A stretch of DNA of 64,000 bases from Peribacillus huizhouensis (GTDB taxonomy: Bacteria > Bacillota > Bacilli > Bacillales > DSM-1321), in assembly GCF_014138605.1 (NCBI RefSeq), contig NZ_JACJHX010000005.1:186001-250000 (forward strand). The letters are read 5' to 3'. Under the pieces are notes generated by a model. It worked only from the letters and a program-made list of their open reading frames with translations. It ran no database searches and was not told the DNA's origin. Every line of letters begins with the position of its first letter. The stretch's first letter is position 1. Positions 1 to 7,896 of this stretch are shown here, piece after piece. Position numbers and translations under genes: made by a program.

Positions 1-1
1 T

Positions 2-1312
2 TCATCTGATCAGTTGACTTACACATTTACGCTGCGTGATGATGCAAAATGGCAGGATGGAGAGCCTGTCACAGCCGAAGATGTTAAATTCACATTAGAT
101 AAAATCACCGATCCAAAGACAAATTCACCGATTTCAGGTGATTTCAATGAAATAAAGGCAGTTAATGTCCTTAAAGAAAATCAAGTACAAATTATCTTAA
201 GTAATCCATTTCCGGCTTTGCTTGACAAGCTGAAGGTCGGCATTGTTCCAAAACACATTTTGCAAGATGAAGATATTAACACAACGGATTTTAACCAGAA
301 TCCAGTTGGAAATGGACCGTTTAAACTGAAAGAGTGGAGCAATGATCATACAATTACAGTCGAGCGCAGCGACACTTATTATGGCGTGAAACCAAAGCTT
401 GATGAAGTCGTTTTTAAACCGGTACCGGACGCTAATACACGTGCATTACAATTAAAGACAGGAGAGATTGATCTTGCTCTTATGGAACCTAATCAACTTG
501 CAAGTGTAAAAGCAGCAGATGACTTTACTGTTAAGACGATTTCAACAGCAGATTACCGGGCCGTCATGTACAATTTCCGCAATCCTTTATTCAAGGATGC
601 AAGAATTCGTCAAGCAATGAATTTAGGAATTGACCGCGAAGCAATTGTAAAGGGCATGTTAGCGGGGAAAGGGGAGCCAGCCTACGGTCCGCTACAAAAA
701 TCATGGGCTAATGCACCGCAAAAAGACATGTATTCTTATCAGCCCGAAAAAGCAAATACATTACTAGAAGATGCAGGTTGGAAAAAAGGGAGCGATGGTG
801 TACGTGTTAAAGATGGTAAACGCTTGGAGTTTGAACTAGTTTCACCAATAAGTGATCCTGTCAGGGTGGCGCTTGCCAATGTTGTAGCAGAACAATTGAA
901 GCCGCTCGGGGTTTCAGTCATCTTAAAGCCATTGGATTGGTCGGCGATTAAAATTGAAGAAGCGGATGCCTTTATGATTGGTTGGGGCAGTCCATTTGAT
1001 CCCGATGATCACACATACCGCATTTTCCACAGCAGCCAAATTGGTGACGGTCTTTATAATTTGAATGCATACCAAAATGCAAAAGTAGATCAGCTATTAA
1101 CAGATGCGCGGATTAATACGGATAAAGAGAAGCGAACAAAAATTTATGAGCAGTTCCAACAGGAGTTAGCAATAGATCCCGCTTTTAATTTTCTTGTATA
1201 TATAGATGCTTTATATGGTGTAAATAAACAAGTGAGTGGCATTACTACTCGTACATTAGGGCATCATGGATCTGGAGTTTTATGGAATATTGAAGAATGG
1301 GATAAACAATAG
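2..1312 (+). CDS. Nickel/peptide ABC transporter substrate-binding protein (5' end cut off)
   Basis: This is a family 5 extracellular solute-binding protein of the oligopeptide/nickel (OppA/NikA) class. The reading frame is already open at the window edge, so the signal peptide and N-terminus lie upstream; the in-frame TTG at position 14 is unlikely to be the true start. Visible family features include the early WQDGEPVTAEDV segment, which is the standard SBP_bac_5 signature, followed by a long alpha/beta region and a C-terminal GWGSPFDPDDH stretch. The next gene, 12 bp downstream, is nikR, and a NiCoT permease follows, so nickel (perhaps as a small chelate) is the likely ligand. That substrate is an inference from context; the protein fold alone would also fit peptides. 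The ABC permease and ATPase genes are not in this window and may lie upstream. Confidence 0.85.
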   Translation, partial: SSDQLTYTFTLRDDAKWQDGEPVTAEDVKFTLDKITDPKTNSPISGDFNEIKAVNVLKENQVQIILSNPFPALLDKLKVGIVPKHILQDEDINTTDFNQNPVGNGPFKLKEWSNDHTITVERSDTYYGVKPKLDEVVFKPVPDANTRALQLKTGEIDLALMEPNQLASVKAADDFTVKTISTADYRAVMYNFRNPLFKDARIRQAMNLGIDREAIVKGMLAGKGEPAYGPLQKSWANAPQKDMYSYQPEKANTLLEDAGWKKGSDGVRVKDGKRLEFELVSPISDPVRVALANVVAEQLKPLGVSVILKPLDWSAIKIEEADAFMIGWGSPFDPDDHTYRIFHSSQIGDGLYNLNAYQNAKVDQLLTDARINTDKEKRTKIYEQFQQELAIDPAFNFLVYIDALYGVNKQVSGITTRTLGHHGSGVLWNIEEWDKQ

Positions 1313-1324
1313 GGGGACGATGCA

Positions 1325-1744
1325 ATGGAAGATTCAGCATTAAAAAGATTTGGAGTTTCCATGGAGGGTCATTTACTTCGAAAATTTGATCACTTAGTCC
1401 AACAGAAAGGGTACGAAAATCGTTCTGAAGCTGTCCGTGATCTTGTACGTGACGCCCTTATTCAACAGACATGGGAAGAGGAAGAACAAATTGTGGCGGG
1501 AAGCATCCTTTTATTTTACAACCATCACCAAAGAAATCTGCTAGATGAACTTACAAAAGTCCAACATGATATGCACGATTTTATCTTGGCCACTACACAC
1601 TTCCATTTGGATCACGCCAGTTGTCTTGAACTTATCGTAGTAAAGGGAAAAGCGAAAGACATTCAGCAGCTCAGTAATAAATTGACAAGTTTAAAAGGTG
1701 TCGGTTATGGAAAATTTACAGTGGCACCAGTTGAGCAAGTATAA
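1325..1744 (+). CDS. nikR: Nickel-responsive transcriptional regulator NikR
   Basis: The 139-residue protein is a ribbon-helix-helix DNA-binding regulator fused to an ACT-like nickel-binding domain. Residues 1-45 form the RHH domain (KRFGVSMEGHLLRKFD followed by ENRSEAVRDLVRDAL). The C-terminal half carries the metal-site pattern expected for NikR: a His in HDMHDF, then THFHLDHASCLE, which supplies the two His and the Cys of the square-planar nickel site. In this family nickel binding turns on repression of nickel uptake genes. It sits 12 bp after the binding-protein gene and so is probably cotranscribed with it, giving feedback on uptake. The start is ATG with GGGGGACG upstream. Its own operator would be upstream of the window and cannot be seen. 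Confidence 0.93.
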   Translation: MEDSALKRFGVSMEGHLLRKFDHLVQQKGYENRSEAVRDLVRDALIQQTWEEEEQIVAGSILLFYNHHQRNLLDELTKVQHDMHDFILATTHFHLDHASCLELIVVKGKAKDIQQLSNKLTSLKGVGYGKFTVAPVEQV

Positions 1745-1854
1745 TGAATGGAGTTTTTTCATGTTTAACAGGTATAATTGCTTCACCTTAATTTGAGAGA
1801 CAGCGAACCTTGCCGATGTATAAGCAGAAGATTATCGACAATAGAAGATAACTA

Positions 1855-1888
1855 TCCATCCGTGAGAAATGATTAAATCACGGATGGA
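1855..1888. terminator. Perfect 11-bp inverted repeat after nikR
   Basis: The arms TCCATCCGTGA (1855-1865) and TCACGGATGGA (1878-1888) are perfectly complementary around a 12-nt loop. No T-run follows on the + strand, so it may be a weak or factor-dependent terminator, or a 3'-end-protecting hairpin for the nickel operon mRNA. The sequence from 1889 to 2038 holds no gene I can support. Confidence 0.4.
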
Positions 1889-2038
1889 GGTTGCATTTGA
1901 TTGTAATAATGAATATGAAAATTGGGATCACCCGGTTATAGAAAGTAAATTTTTAAAAATGGGATATATGAAGAATTATACAATTGATTTTTAGAAGAAG
2001 TATGATGAGAAACGGACAAAATATTTTAAAGGAGACAA

Positions 2039-2179
2039 GTGAGAGAGACTGTATATTGCGGTATGTTAATCGATTGTTTATGTACTCATGATAACTATAC
2101 GAAAACGGTATTTCGTTTATTATGTAGTTTGCTATTGATCCTTATTTCTGTAATTGGAATTCGAAAGTACATTACGTAA
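2039..2179 (+). CDS. Predicted 46-residue single-pass membrane protein between nikR and the NiCoT gene
   Basis: A short reading frame starts at GTG 2039 and ends at TAA 2177-2179. It has a strong Shine-Dalgarno sequence, AAAGGAG at 2028-2034, with a spacer of four bases. The predicted protein has a polar Cys-containing N-terminal half (RETVYCGMLIDCLCTHD) and a single hydrophobic C-terminal segment, LLCSLLLILISVIGIRKYIT, long enough for one membrane span. It ends 20 bp before the start of the nickel/cobalt permease, so the two could be translated from one mRNA. I do not recognise a family. The three Cys and one His near the N-terminus would suit metal binding, but that is speculation. An internal ATG at 2063 is an alternative start. 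The ribosome site and position are the main support. Confidence 0.45.
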   Translation: MRETVYCGMLIDCLCTHDNYTKTVFRLLCSLLLILISVIGIRKYIT

Positions 2180-2199
2180 GGAAGGGAGTCGTTGATGAA

Positions 2200-3219
2200 T
2201 TGAAGGGGAGAGACTGGAAAGACTTTATATGGAATCGGTATATTTTAGGTGTTTTAGTAATCCATGTCTTAGGAATCATAGCGTTATTTACAGTAGCTCC
2301 TACTCATCCAACGTTTATTGGCTTGGGGATCGCAGCGTATGTGTTTGGTATTCGTCATGCGTTTGATATTGATCATATTGCTGCAGTTGACAACACCATT
2401 CGTAAATTAGTTGCACAAAAGAAAGATTCAAGAGGAGTCGGATTCTACTTCTCATTAGGACATTCAACAGTCGTCTTTTTATTAGCTGTAATAACAGCTG
2501 TATCTGTTAAGTTTGTTGCTAAATACATGTCTAGCATGCAAGAAATAGGTGGCATTATCGGTGTTACAGTATCTGGCGTTTTTTTAGTATTTTTAGCGAT
2601 ATTAAATTTAATGTTATTTATTCAACTATGGAAAATTTTCCGCCGGTTGAAAGAAGAAAAAGTATCTGAAGCAGATTTAGAGAAAATGTTTGAGGCTAAA
2701 GGCTTTTTTACACGTTATTTAAAGCCATTATTTAAAGTGGTGACAAAAAGCTGGCATATATATCCGATTGGGTTCTTATTTGGTTTAGGATTCGATACAG
2801 CAACAGAAATTTCCTTATTGACGATGTCAGCTGGTGCAGCAAAAAGTAACTTACCTGTGCTCGGGATTATTTCACTTCCATTATTATTTGCAGCTGGTAT
2901 GAGTTTATTTGATACGTTAGATGGCATAATGATGACGAAAAGTTATGCTTGGGCACATAATAAACCAGTTCGAAAAGTTTACTACAATTTAACAGTAACG
3001 GCGATTTCAGTTGTTGCGGCACTAGTGGTAGGGATTGTTGAACTTGCACAAATTACAACAGAAAAACTGCATTTATCAGGTGGATTGTGGAATGATATTT
3101 CAGCAATCGATTTTGGGAATTTAGGCTATTTTTTAGTGGCTGCCTTTTTAATTATTTGGGGTGTATCCGTATTTATCTGGAAATATTACAAGATCGAAGA
3201 GCGTTATACACTTAAATAA
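2200..3219 (+). CDS. Nickel/cobalt permease, NiCoT (HoxN/NixA) family
   Basis: The 339-residue integral membrane protein belongs to the NiCoT family of secondary nickel/cobalt importers. The family signature HAFDIDHIAAVDNT (an HX4DH motif in the second membrane segment) is present near residue 52. It is followed by LGHSTVVFLLA, GFDTATEISLL and SLFDTLDGIMM, all conserved NiCoT segments, and about eight hydrophobic spans can be drawn. The only usable start in frame is TTG 2200, preceded by AAGGAAGGGA at 2178-2187; a nearby ATG at 2195 is out of frame and stops at once. Its position behind nikR and a nickel binding protein points to nickel as the main substrate, with cobalt possible. Two different kinds of nickel importer are therefore encoded side by side. 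Confidence 0.92.
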   Translation: MKGRDWKDFIWNRYILGVLVIHVLGIIALFTVAPTHPTFIGLGIAAYVFGIRHAFDIDHIAAVDNTIRKLVAQKKDSRGVGFYFSLGHSTVVFLLAVITAVSVKFVAKYMSSMQEIGGIIGVTVSGVFLVFLAILNLMLFIQLWKIFRRLKEEKVSEADLEKMFEAKGFFTRYLKPLFKVVTKSWHIYPIGFLFGLGFDTATEISLLTMSAGAAKSNLPVLGIISLPLLFAAGMSLFDTLDGIMMTKSYAWAHNKPVRKVYYNLTVTAISVVAALVVGIVELAQITTEKLHLSGGLWNDISAIDFGNLGYFLVAAFLIIWGVSVFIWKYYKIEERYTLK

Positions 3220-3277
3220 TTCTTTATTGTAACTGAATGCCTGATTTTTCACTCTGGGTGGCACGAGTCTAAACAGG

Positions 3278-3322
3278 AAAAAAGACGATTTTCCCTTAGG
3301 TAAAGGTAAAATGGTCTTTTTT
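3278..3322 (+). terminator. Rho-independent terminator after the NiCoT gene
   Basis: The sequence AAGAC...ATTTT..CCTT folds against AAGG..AAAAT.GTCTT to give a long, nearly perfect stem closed by a short AGGT loop and followed by six T. Just upstream, at 3256-3264, lies GGGTGGCAC, which resembles the core of a T-box leader; see the finding on this. Confidence 0.75.
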
Positions 3323-3328
3323 GTAGTG

Positions 3329-3820
3329 TTTATCCCGCATTAACGAGCAGCCCCCCACCTCAAGGTTTAGAAGAATCGGAGAAGTGTAGGTGGGGTCAAC
3401 TGGCCAATCTAGTTGCGGCTCCTAGCCTTACTTAAGATCATAAGCTGTAATACTCTGTGGCAAACTACGCCACGCCGTATTCCATCTTATGCTTGTGGAC
3501 TATCAGAGGATGTGTTGGCGTCTCTGTTGCTCGCAGGACGTGAGCGATCTTAGGAGACGTTCCTACATTAGTCGCCTCGCTTTTTAAAGTAAATGCCCGA
3601 TTGGTGAGATACAGTGAAACTTACCTTTGTAGTCTTCAAAGGTAAAGTTTGCGTCCATAGGATGTGGGTCACACAGACGAAAGACTAAAGGACGTGGCGT
3701 ACTTAGTCTGTGATTCATTGAACCCTAGTTCGTACTGTCGATTGAAGGGAAAGCGAAGATCTTAGCGACAGTCGAACGGGACTAACAATCAGTGGAACAC
3801 TGATTGAAGTTTTACTTTAT
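3329..3820 (+). repeat. Family A repeat, copy A1 (long form, 492 bp)
   Basis: This copy starts with TTTATCCCGCATTAACG and ends with GATTGAAGTTTTACTTTAT, the two ends shared by the family. It contains two extra inner modules. One, at about 3437-3590, is shared with copy A5 (AAGCTGTAATACTCTGTGG, then TAGGAGACGTTCCTA). The other, at about 3650-3720, is shared with copy A3 (GATGTGGGTCACA). The stem ACTGTCG (3734-3740) pairs with CGACAGT (3766-3772), and the terminal stem AATCAGTG pairs with CACTGATT. The copy fills most of the 880-bp gap between the NiCoT gene and ycnK. The remaining 3821-4099 should hold the ycnK promoter; I see no other feature there. Confidence 0.85.
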
Positions 3821-4099
3821 TTTATGTTGTGGGCACTTGAAAAAATGAATCGAGTCTGACCCATAAGGATTGAATTAGACCCTTTTTAAGACAACTTCAT
3901 CTGATGAACCGAGCAGTGATGGTTCTTTAATGCGAGTAAGACATATAATTGTCATAAAAATAAGGTTTTCCTGATTGTTGAGTGTAATTCATATATGTAT
4001 ACTGGAAATATAAATGTTAGAGTTTGTTAATAATTGTTATGGTTTGTTTTGGTTTGTATGTCAGAAGTAATAAGATAAAGGGAAGGGGGAAGTAATAGA

Positions 4100-4663
4100 T
4101 TGTTAGCGAGGGAGAGACAGAAACAGATCAAAGAGCTAGTCTTAAGTCGCAAAACCCTTAAGATATCTGAGTTAAGCAAAAAGTTTAAGGTTTCAGATAT
4201 GACCATCCATAGAGATATAAAAGCAATGGTTGAGTCAGGATTTGTTGTAAAAACATTCGGTGGTATCAGTTTGGCTAATCAAGCTACAAACGTATCGAAT
4301 CGAAATGAATGTGTGGTTTGTTATAAAAGTATTAATTTTCGACTCTCTTGTCGATTAATTTTAACAGAAAATAGAGTAGAAACCACGTGTTGTATGCATT
4401 GTAGCTTCATACGTAACCAAATGCTTGATCATGAGGTTCTTGAGATATTGTGTGACGATTTTTTTACAAGTACAACGATAAGTGCTAGGAACGCTTACTT
4501 TGTAATGGATACAACTCTTGATCTAGGTTGTTGCCAACCGCAACTTCTTCCCTTTAACCAAAAAGAACATGCAAAAAGATTTGTAAGAGGGTTTGGCGGT
4601 ACCGTTGTAACATTTTCGGAAGTGATGGAAATACATTGGGAAAAAAGTAAAGGTTGCTGTTAG
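4100..4663 (+). CDS. ycnK: Copper-responsive DeoR-type repressor YcnK
   Basis: The 187-residue protein has an N-terminal DeoR-type winged helix (residues 1-60: RQKQIKELVLSRKTLKISEL, then MTIHRDIKAMVESGFVVKTFGG). The C-terminal half resembles NosL in being rich in paired cysteines: CVVC near residue 72, CCMHC near 97, and CC near the end. B. subtilis YcnK has the same architecture and is a copper-dependent repressor of the copper importer gene ycnJ. The same gene order, ycnK-ycnJ-ycnI, is present here, which makes the assignment secure. The start is TTG 4100 with GGAAGGGGGA about nine bases upstream. The stop lies one base before the ycnJ start, so translation is likely coupled. Confidence 0.88.
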   Translation: MLARERQKQIKELVLSRKTLKISELSKKFKVSDMTIHRDIKAMVESGFVVKTFGGISLANQATNVSNRNECVVCYKSINFRLSCRLILTENRVETTCCMHCSFIRNQMLDHEVLEILCDDFFTSTTISARNAYFVMDTTLDLGCCQPQLLPFNQKEHAKRFVRGFGGTVVTFSEVMEIHWEKSKGCC

Positions 4664-4664
4664 T

Positions 4665-6248
4665 ATGAATAAGACTTTGCTAAGAAATATTTTAATAGTA
4701 AGTTTGCTATTTTTTATCTTTGCGGTTCCACAAGGAGTTTTTGCTCATGCATTGCTAGAAAAAGCTACTCCTGCTGCAGATAGTCATTTAAAGTCTTCGC
4801 CCAAAGAAATTGTTCTTATGTTTAATGAAAGACTTGAAAAAGAACTTTATTCGATAAAGGTGTTTAATGAGGATGGCGATCTAGTTAGCAAAAGTAGAAC
4901 AGAGATTGGTAAAGATCAAAAATACATAAAACAAAATTTGCCGCCTCTGCCTAACGGGAACTACGCCATATCATATAGTGTATTATCAGCAGATGGTCAT
5001 CCAGTAAAAGGTTCTTATGTCATTTCAATAGGTGAGGGAACGGTTCTAAAAAGCAAGATGAACCAACTTGATTTAGATAAAGCCGGTAACGAGTCTGCTC
5101 TGTATAGCATCTATAATTCTATAGTAAGGGTTCTTTATTATATTGTATTGCTCCTTGCTACTGGTTGGATTATATGGGGGACTTTGAAAAAATCGGACAT
5201 TCCAGAAATAAGGACCAGTTATCGACAGTGGGCTATCTATTTGCAAATTATGCTTTTGACTACAACCATTGGCATGGGGTTTATGCAATTTATAGAACTG
5301 CTAGATAGTTGGACGCCAAGTGAAATTTGGTCCGTATTAACCGGTACGACAATAGGGATATCTTGGTTTCTTTCCATGCTACTATCTCTCTCTGGTTTTA
5401 TACTATTACTCCGTTTTAACTGGTTGGATAGATTGTGGGTATTAATGATTCTTGCAGTAAAGAGTATGAATGGACATGCCATGGCATTTGATCCACCGAT
5501 TCGTACAATTTCGATAGATATCATCCATTTACTCGCAGCTGCGATATGGGCAGGGGGGCTATTTTATATTCTTGTTTTTTGGAACAAGCAACGAGAGCGC
5601 GTTTTCCGCTTTTTACCAATATTCTCTCAAGTAGCTTTAATAAGTATCCTTGTTCTATTCGTCACAGGAATTGCTTCAACCTTGATCTTTTTACCCCAAG
5701 TTCATTATCTGCTCTATACTACATGGGGGATTATGCTTTTAATCAAAGTCGCCTTAGTCTTATTAGTCATTGTAACGGGCGTTATTTTACGATATACCAT
5801 GAAAAAGGCTCAGGAAAATGCAATTGGAAAATTGTTGAAAATTGATTTCGGCCTGATGATCATCATTTTAATCATAGTAGGGATCTTCACTCACTTAAGT
5901 CCAATGCCAGAAAACAAACCACTAGTGTGGCACGAACAAGAAAAGAATATCAAATTCACGACAACGATCACACCAAAGGTACCTGGTACGAATCATTTTA
6001 TGGTTGAAGCAAGCTCTAATGAAGAGGGTGTAACAATTAAACGGGTTGAGCTATTTTTAAAATACCAAGACAATCCTGATGTCGCTCCGATTCAAGTACC
6101 ATTTTCGGGGATAAAACAATCAATGGATGTTCAATACATGGTTGATGGCCAATATCTACCGTTTGCTGGGAATTGGCTCGTGGAGACGCGAATATTAGAT
6201 TCAGAGGATAATGAGCATGTATTCAGTCAGAATTTTATTGTGTACTAA
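4665..6248 (+). CDS. ycnJ: Copper import membrane protein YcnJ (CopC-CopD fusion)
   Basis: The 527-residue protein combines an extracellular CopC domain with a CopD membrane domain. Residues 1-27 are a signal peptide ending before HALLEKATPAADSHLKSSP, so the mature protein begins with the His used for copper binding in CopC. The CopC domain runs to about residue 125 and includes the conserved LSADGHPVKGSY. Residues 150-420 hold about eight membrane segments typical of CopD (YcnJ class). A soluble C-terminal domain of roughly 110 residues follows. In B. subtilis YcnJ imports copper and is repressed by YcnK when copper is ample. The gene starts one base after the ycnK stop and is followed 30 bp later by ycnI, so the three form one operon. 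Confidence 0.9.
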   Translation: MNKTLLRNILIVSLLFFIFAVPQGVFAHALLEKATPAADSHLKSSPKEIVLMFNERLEKELYSIKVFNEDGDLVSKSRTEIGKDQKYIKQNLPPLPNGNYAISYSVLSADGHPVKGSYVISIGEGTVLKSKMNQLDLDKAGNESALYSIYNSIVRVLYYIVLLLATGWIIWGTLKKSDIPEIRTSYRQWAIYLQIMLLTTTIGMGFMQFIELLDSWTPSEIWSVLTGTTIGISWFLSMLLSLSGFILLLRFNWLDRLWVLMILAVKSMNGHAMAFDPPIRTISIDIIHLLAAAIWAGGLFYILVFWNKQRERVFRFLPIFSQVALISILVLFVTGIASTLIFLPQVHYLLYTTWGIMLLIKVALVLLVIVTGVILRYTMKKAQENAIGKLLKIDFGLMIIILIIVGIFTHLSPMPENKPLVWHEQEKNIKFTTTITPKVPGTNHFMVEASSNEEGVTIKRVELFLKYQDNPDVAPIQVPFSGIKQSMDVQYMVDGQYLPFAGNWLVETRILDSEDNEHVFSQNFIVY

Positions 6249-6278
6249 AAGCTAATAAAAAGATTGGAGAAATGTACG

Positions 6279-6935
6279 ATGAAAAAATTATTAACATTCA
6301 CGATAGTAATGATTGTTGCATTTTCTTTATTTGCCGGTATGGCAAGCGCACATGTTACTGTTCAGCCAATGGAAACTGCACAAGGGCAATATGAAGTGTT
6401 TACAGTCCGAGTTCCGTCTGAAAGCGAAGAGTTTCCAACGACTAAAATTGAAGTGAAATTCCCACAAGAGGTAAACATCACTCGTTTCGAGCCAAAAGCA
6501 GGCTGGAAATATGAAGTTCAAAAAGATGAATCTGATAAAATTACGAGTGTTACTTGGACAGCAGAAGGAGAAGGCTTATTACCAACTGACTTCGGACAGT
6601 TTAATATGCAAGGAAAAGTAGCCGATGACGCGACAGAAATCGTTTGGAAAGCATATCAAACGTATAAAGATGGCAGTGTAGTTGAATGGATTGGAGCGCC
6701 GGATGCACAATATCCTGCTTCTGTAACTGTAGTAAATCCGGGTGATGGATCTGGCCATGATCATGGACATGGAGAAGGATCAACGGATGCTACTAATAAT
6801 GACCATGGAGCTAAAGAACAGGTGTCTGAAGAAACAACAACGTCAAGTTCAAGCAATGCGCCATTATATCTTTCTATTGCCGCTTTAATTGTAGGATTGT
6901 TATCATTGGGTCTTTCTTTTAAAAAAAGAAGCTAA
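6279..6935 (+). CDS. ycnI: YcnI-like copper-binding surface protein (DUF1775)
   Basis: The 218-residue protein has a signal peptide (residues 1-24, ending GMASA), then a mature N-terminus beginning HVTVQP, then the DUF1775 beta-sandwich with WKYEVQKD and WTAEGEGLLP. YcnI-family proteins bind copper through this N-terminal His and a conserved Trp. A His-rich linker (GHDHGHGEG, NDHG) at residues 161-180 is an extra feature that could also bind metal. A C-terminal membrane anchor (LYLSIAALIVGLLSLGL) ends in a basic KKRS. ATG 6279 is preferred over the in-frame TTG at 6264, because GGAG at 6266-6269 gives it a normal spacing. It is the last gene of the ycnKJI operon; the family B palindrome at 6953 follows and may end the transcript. 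Confidence 0.87.
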   Translation: MKKLLTFTIVMIVAFSLFAGMASAHVTVQPMETAQGQYEVFTVRVPSESEEFPTTKIEVKFPQEVNITRFEPKAGWKYEVQKDESDKITSVTWTAEGEGLLPTDFGQFNMQGKVADDATEIVWKAYQTYKDGSVVEWIGAPDAQYPASVTVVNPGDGSGHDHGHGEGSTDATNNDHGAKEQVSEETTTSSSSNAPLYLSIAALIVGLLSLGLSFKKRS

Positions 6936-6952
6936 AATGAAGAGTGTTTCTT

Positions 6953-7039
6953 AAGGGTCAGATCTCGCACACTAAATCAGTATGCCGTGTCATACACGTA
7001 TCTTCTACTGTATTTAGTTGTTGCGGGGTGTGACCCTTT
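6953..7039. repeat. Family B palindrome, copy B1
   Basis: AAGGGTCAGATCTCGCA (6953-6969) pairs with TGCGGGGTGTGACCCTT, and inner parts pair as well (CTAAATCAGTAT against ACTGTATTTAG), giving an 87-bp hairpin. It lies between ycnI and csoR and could act as a terminator. The rest of the gap to csoR shows only the promoter-operator region. Confidence 0.8.
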
Positions 7040-7197
7040 GTATTTAGGACCACCTCTTTTTAATTGACTAGTGCCTAAAATATGTAGGTTCAGTAATTTA
7101 GCGTAAATTTCTTGATTCACTTTGAATATATTAGTTTAAACGGGAAATCCTGTAAGTATTAAATAGTGTTTGCGTAAGTTACGAATCATTCAACTTT

Positions 7198-7220
7198 ACA
7201 TAGGGTAGGGGGGTATGGTA
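7198..7220 (+). promoter_or_regulatory. Candidate CsoR operator before csoR
   Basis: The G-run sequence TAGGGTAGGGGGGTATGG, on the other strand CCATACCCCCCTACCCTA, matches the TACCCC/GGGGTA character of CsoR sites. It lies 27-49 bp upstream of the csoR start, where autoregulation would be expected. It is less symmetric than the site before copA. Confidence 0.55.
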
Positions 7221-7246
7221 TTATTTATTTTGAGGATGGTGAGAAT

Positions 7247-7594
7247 ATGGAAACTGAAATGAAGGAACATACTCATTCTAGTAACGATACATGCAGTGAA
7301 GACTCTCCCCATGTACGAAAGGGTCATCAATCTGAATTAGTCAAAAAGAATCTATCAACTCGATTAAATCGTATCGAAGGACAAATTCGCGGCATTAAAG
7401 GTCTGATTGAGAAAGATACTTATTGTGATGACGTTATCACGCAGATTGCTGCTACTCAAAGCGCGCTTAATAGCGTAGCCAAAATTTTATTAGAAGGCCA
7501 TCTGAAGAATTGTGTCGTAGACCGACTTAATGAGGGAGATACAGAAGTGATTGATGAAGTATTAGTGACGATTCATAAATTAATGAAAAAATAA
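7247..7594 (+). CDS. csoR: Copper-sensing repressor CsoR
   Basis: The 115-residue protein is an all-helical CsoR/RcnR-family repressor. The family core runs from about residue 34: TRLNRIEGQIRGIKGLIE, then DTYCDDVITQIAA, then LLEGHLKNCVVDRL. The Cys, His and Cys of these motifs (YCDD, GHLKNC) form the trigonal Cu(I) site. Cu(I) binding releases the protein from GC-rich operators. The N-terminal 30 residues form an unusual tail with three His and one Cys (THSSNDTC, HVRKGH). It stands immediately upstream of copZ (15 bp gap) and copA, with CsoR-type sites before itself and before copA, so it should control all three. Confidence 0.95.
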   Translation: METEMKEHTHSSNDTCSEDSPHVRKGHQSELVKKNLSTRLNRIEGQIRGIKGLIEKDTYCDDVITQIAATQSALNSVAKILLEGHLKNCVVDRLNEGDTEVIDEVLVTIHKLMKK

Positions 7595-7609
7595 AGGAGA
7601 ATTGAATAG

Positions 7610-7816
7610 ATGGAAAAGGTAACATTAAATGTGAGCGGAATGTCATGCGGGCATTGTGTAAATGCTATTGAGGGCAATGTTGCAAAGCTAGCTGGCGTGA
7701 ATGAAGTGAAAGTTCACCTAGAGACCGGAAAAGTGGATGTTGCTTTTGATCATGATAAAATAACACTTGAAAAAATTAAGGATACGATAGATGATCAAGG
7801 CTATGACGTTGAATAA
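7610..7816 (+). CDS. copZ: Copper chaperone CopZ
   Basis: The 68-residue protein is a single HMA (heavy-metal-associated) domain. The copper-binding loop is GMSCGHC at residues 10-16, and the domain ends in the usual DDQGYDVE. CopZ carries Cu(I) in the cytoplasm to the exporter CopA and to CsoR. It is 15 bp behind csoR, with AAAGGAGA upstream of the ATG, and is very likely cotranscribed. A terminator follows directly, so copA depends on its own promoter. Confidence 0.96.
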   Translation: MEKVTLNVSGMSCGHCVNAIEGNVAKLAGVNEVKVHLETGKVDVAFDHDKITLEKIKDTIDDQGYDVE

Positions 7817-7821
7817 ATAGT

Positions 7822-7851
7822 TAGGGTGCTTTATAAAGCACTCCCTTTTTT
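7822..7851 (+). terminator. Terminator between copZ and copA
   Basis: AGGGTGCTTTATAAAGCACTCCCT forms a short strong hairpin followed by TTTTTT. It separates the csoR-copZ transcript from copA. Confidence 0.8.
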
Positions 7852-7858
7852 ACAAAAA

Positions 7859-7880
7859 ATATACCCCTATAAGGTATATT
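7859..7880 (+). promoter_or_regulatory. CsoR operator before copA
   Basis: ATACCCCTATAAGGTAT (7861-7877) is an inverted repeat of the CsoR operator type and lies 16-38 bp before the copA start codon. Its position past the copZ terminator indicates an independent copper-induced copA promoter. Confidence 0.75.
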
Positions 7881-7896
7881 GGAGAGGTGAAATAAA

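Noticed and set aside
1884-1994. 36-codon frame (MEVAFDCNNEYENWDHP...) after nikR
   Set aside because: It overlaps the hairpin arm, has no ribosome site and matches no family.
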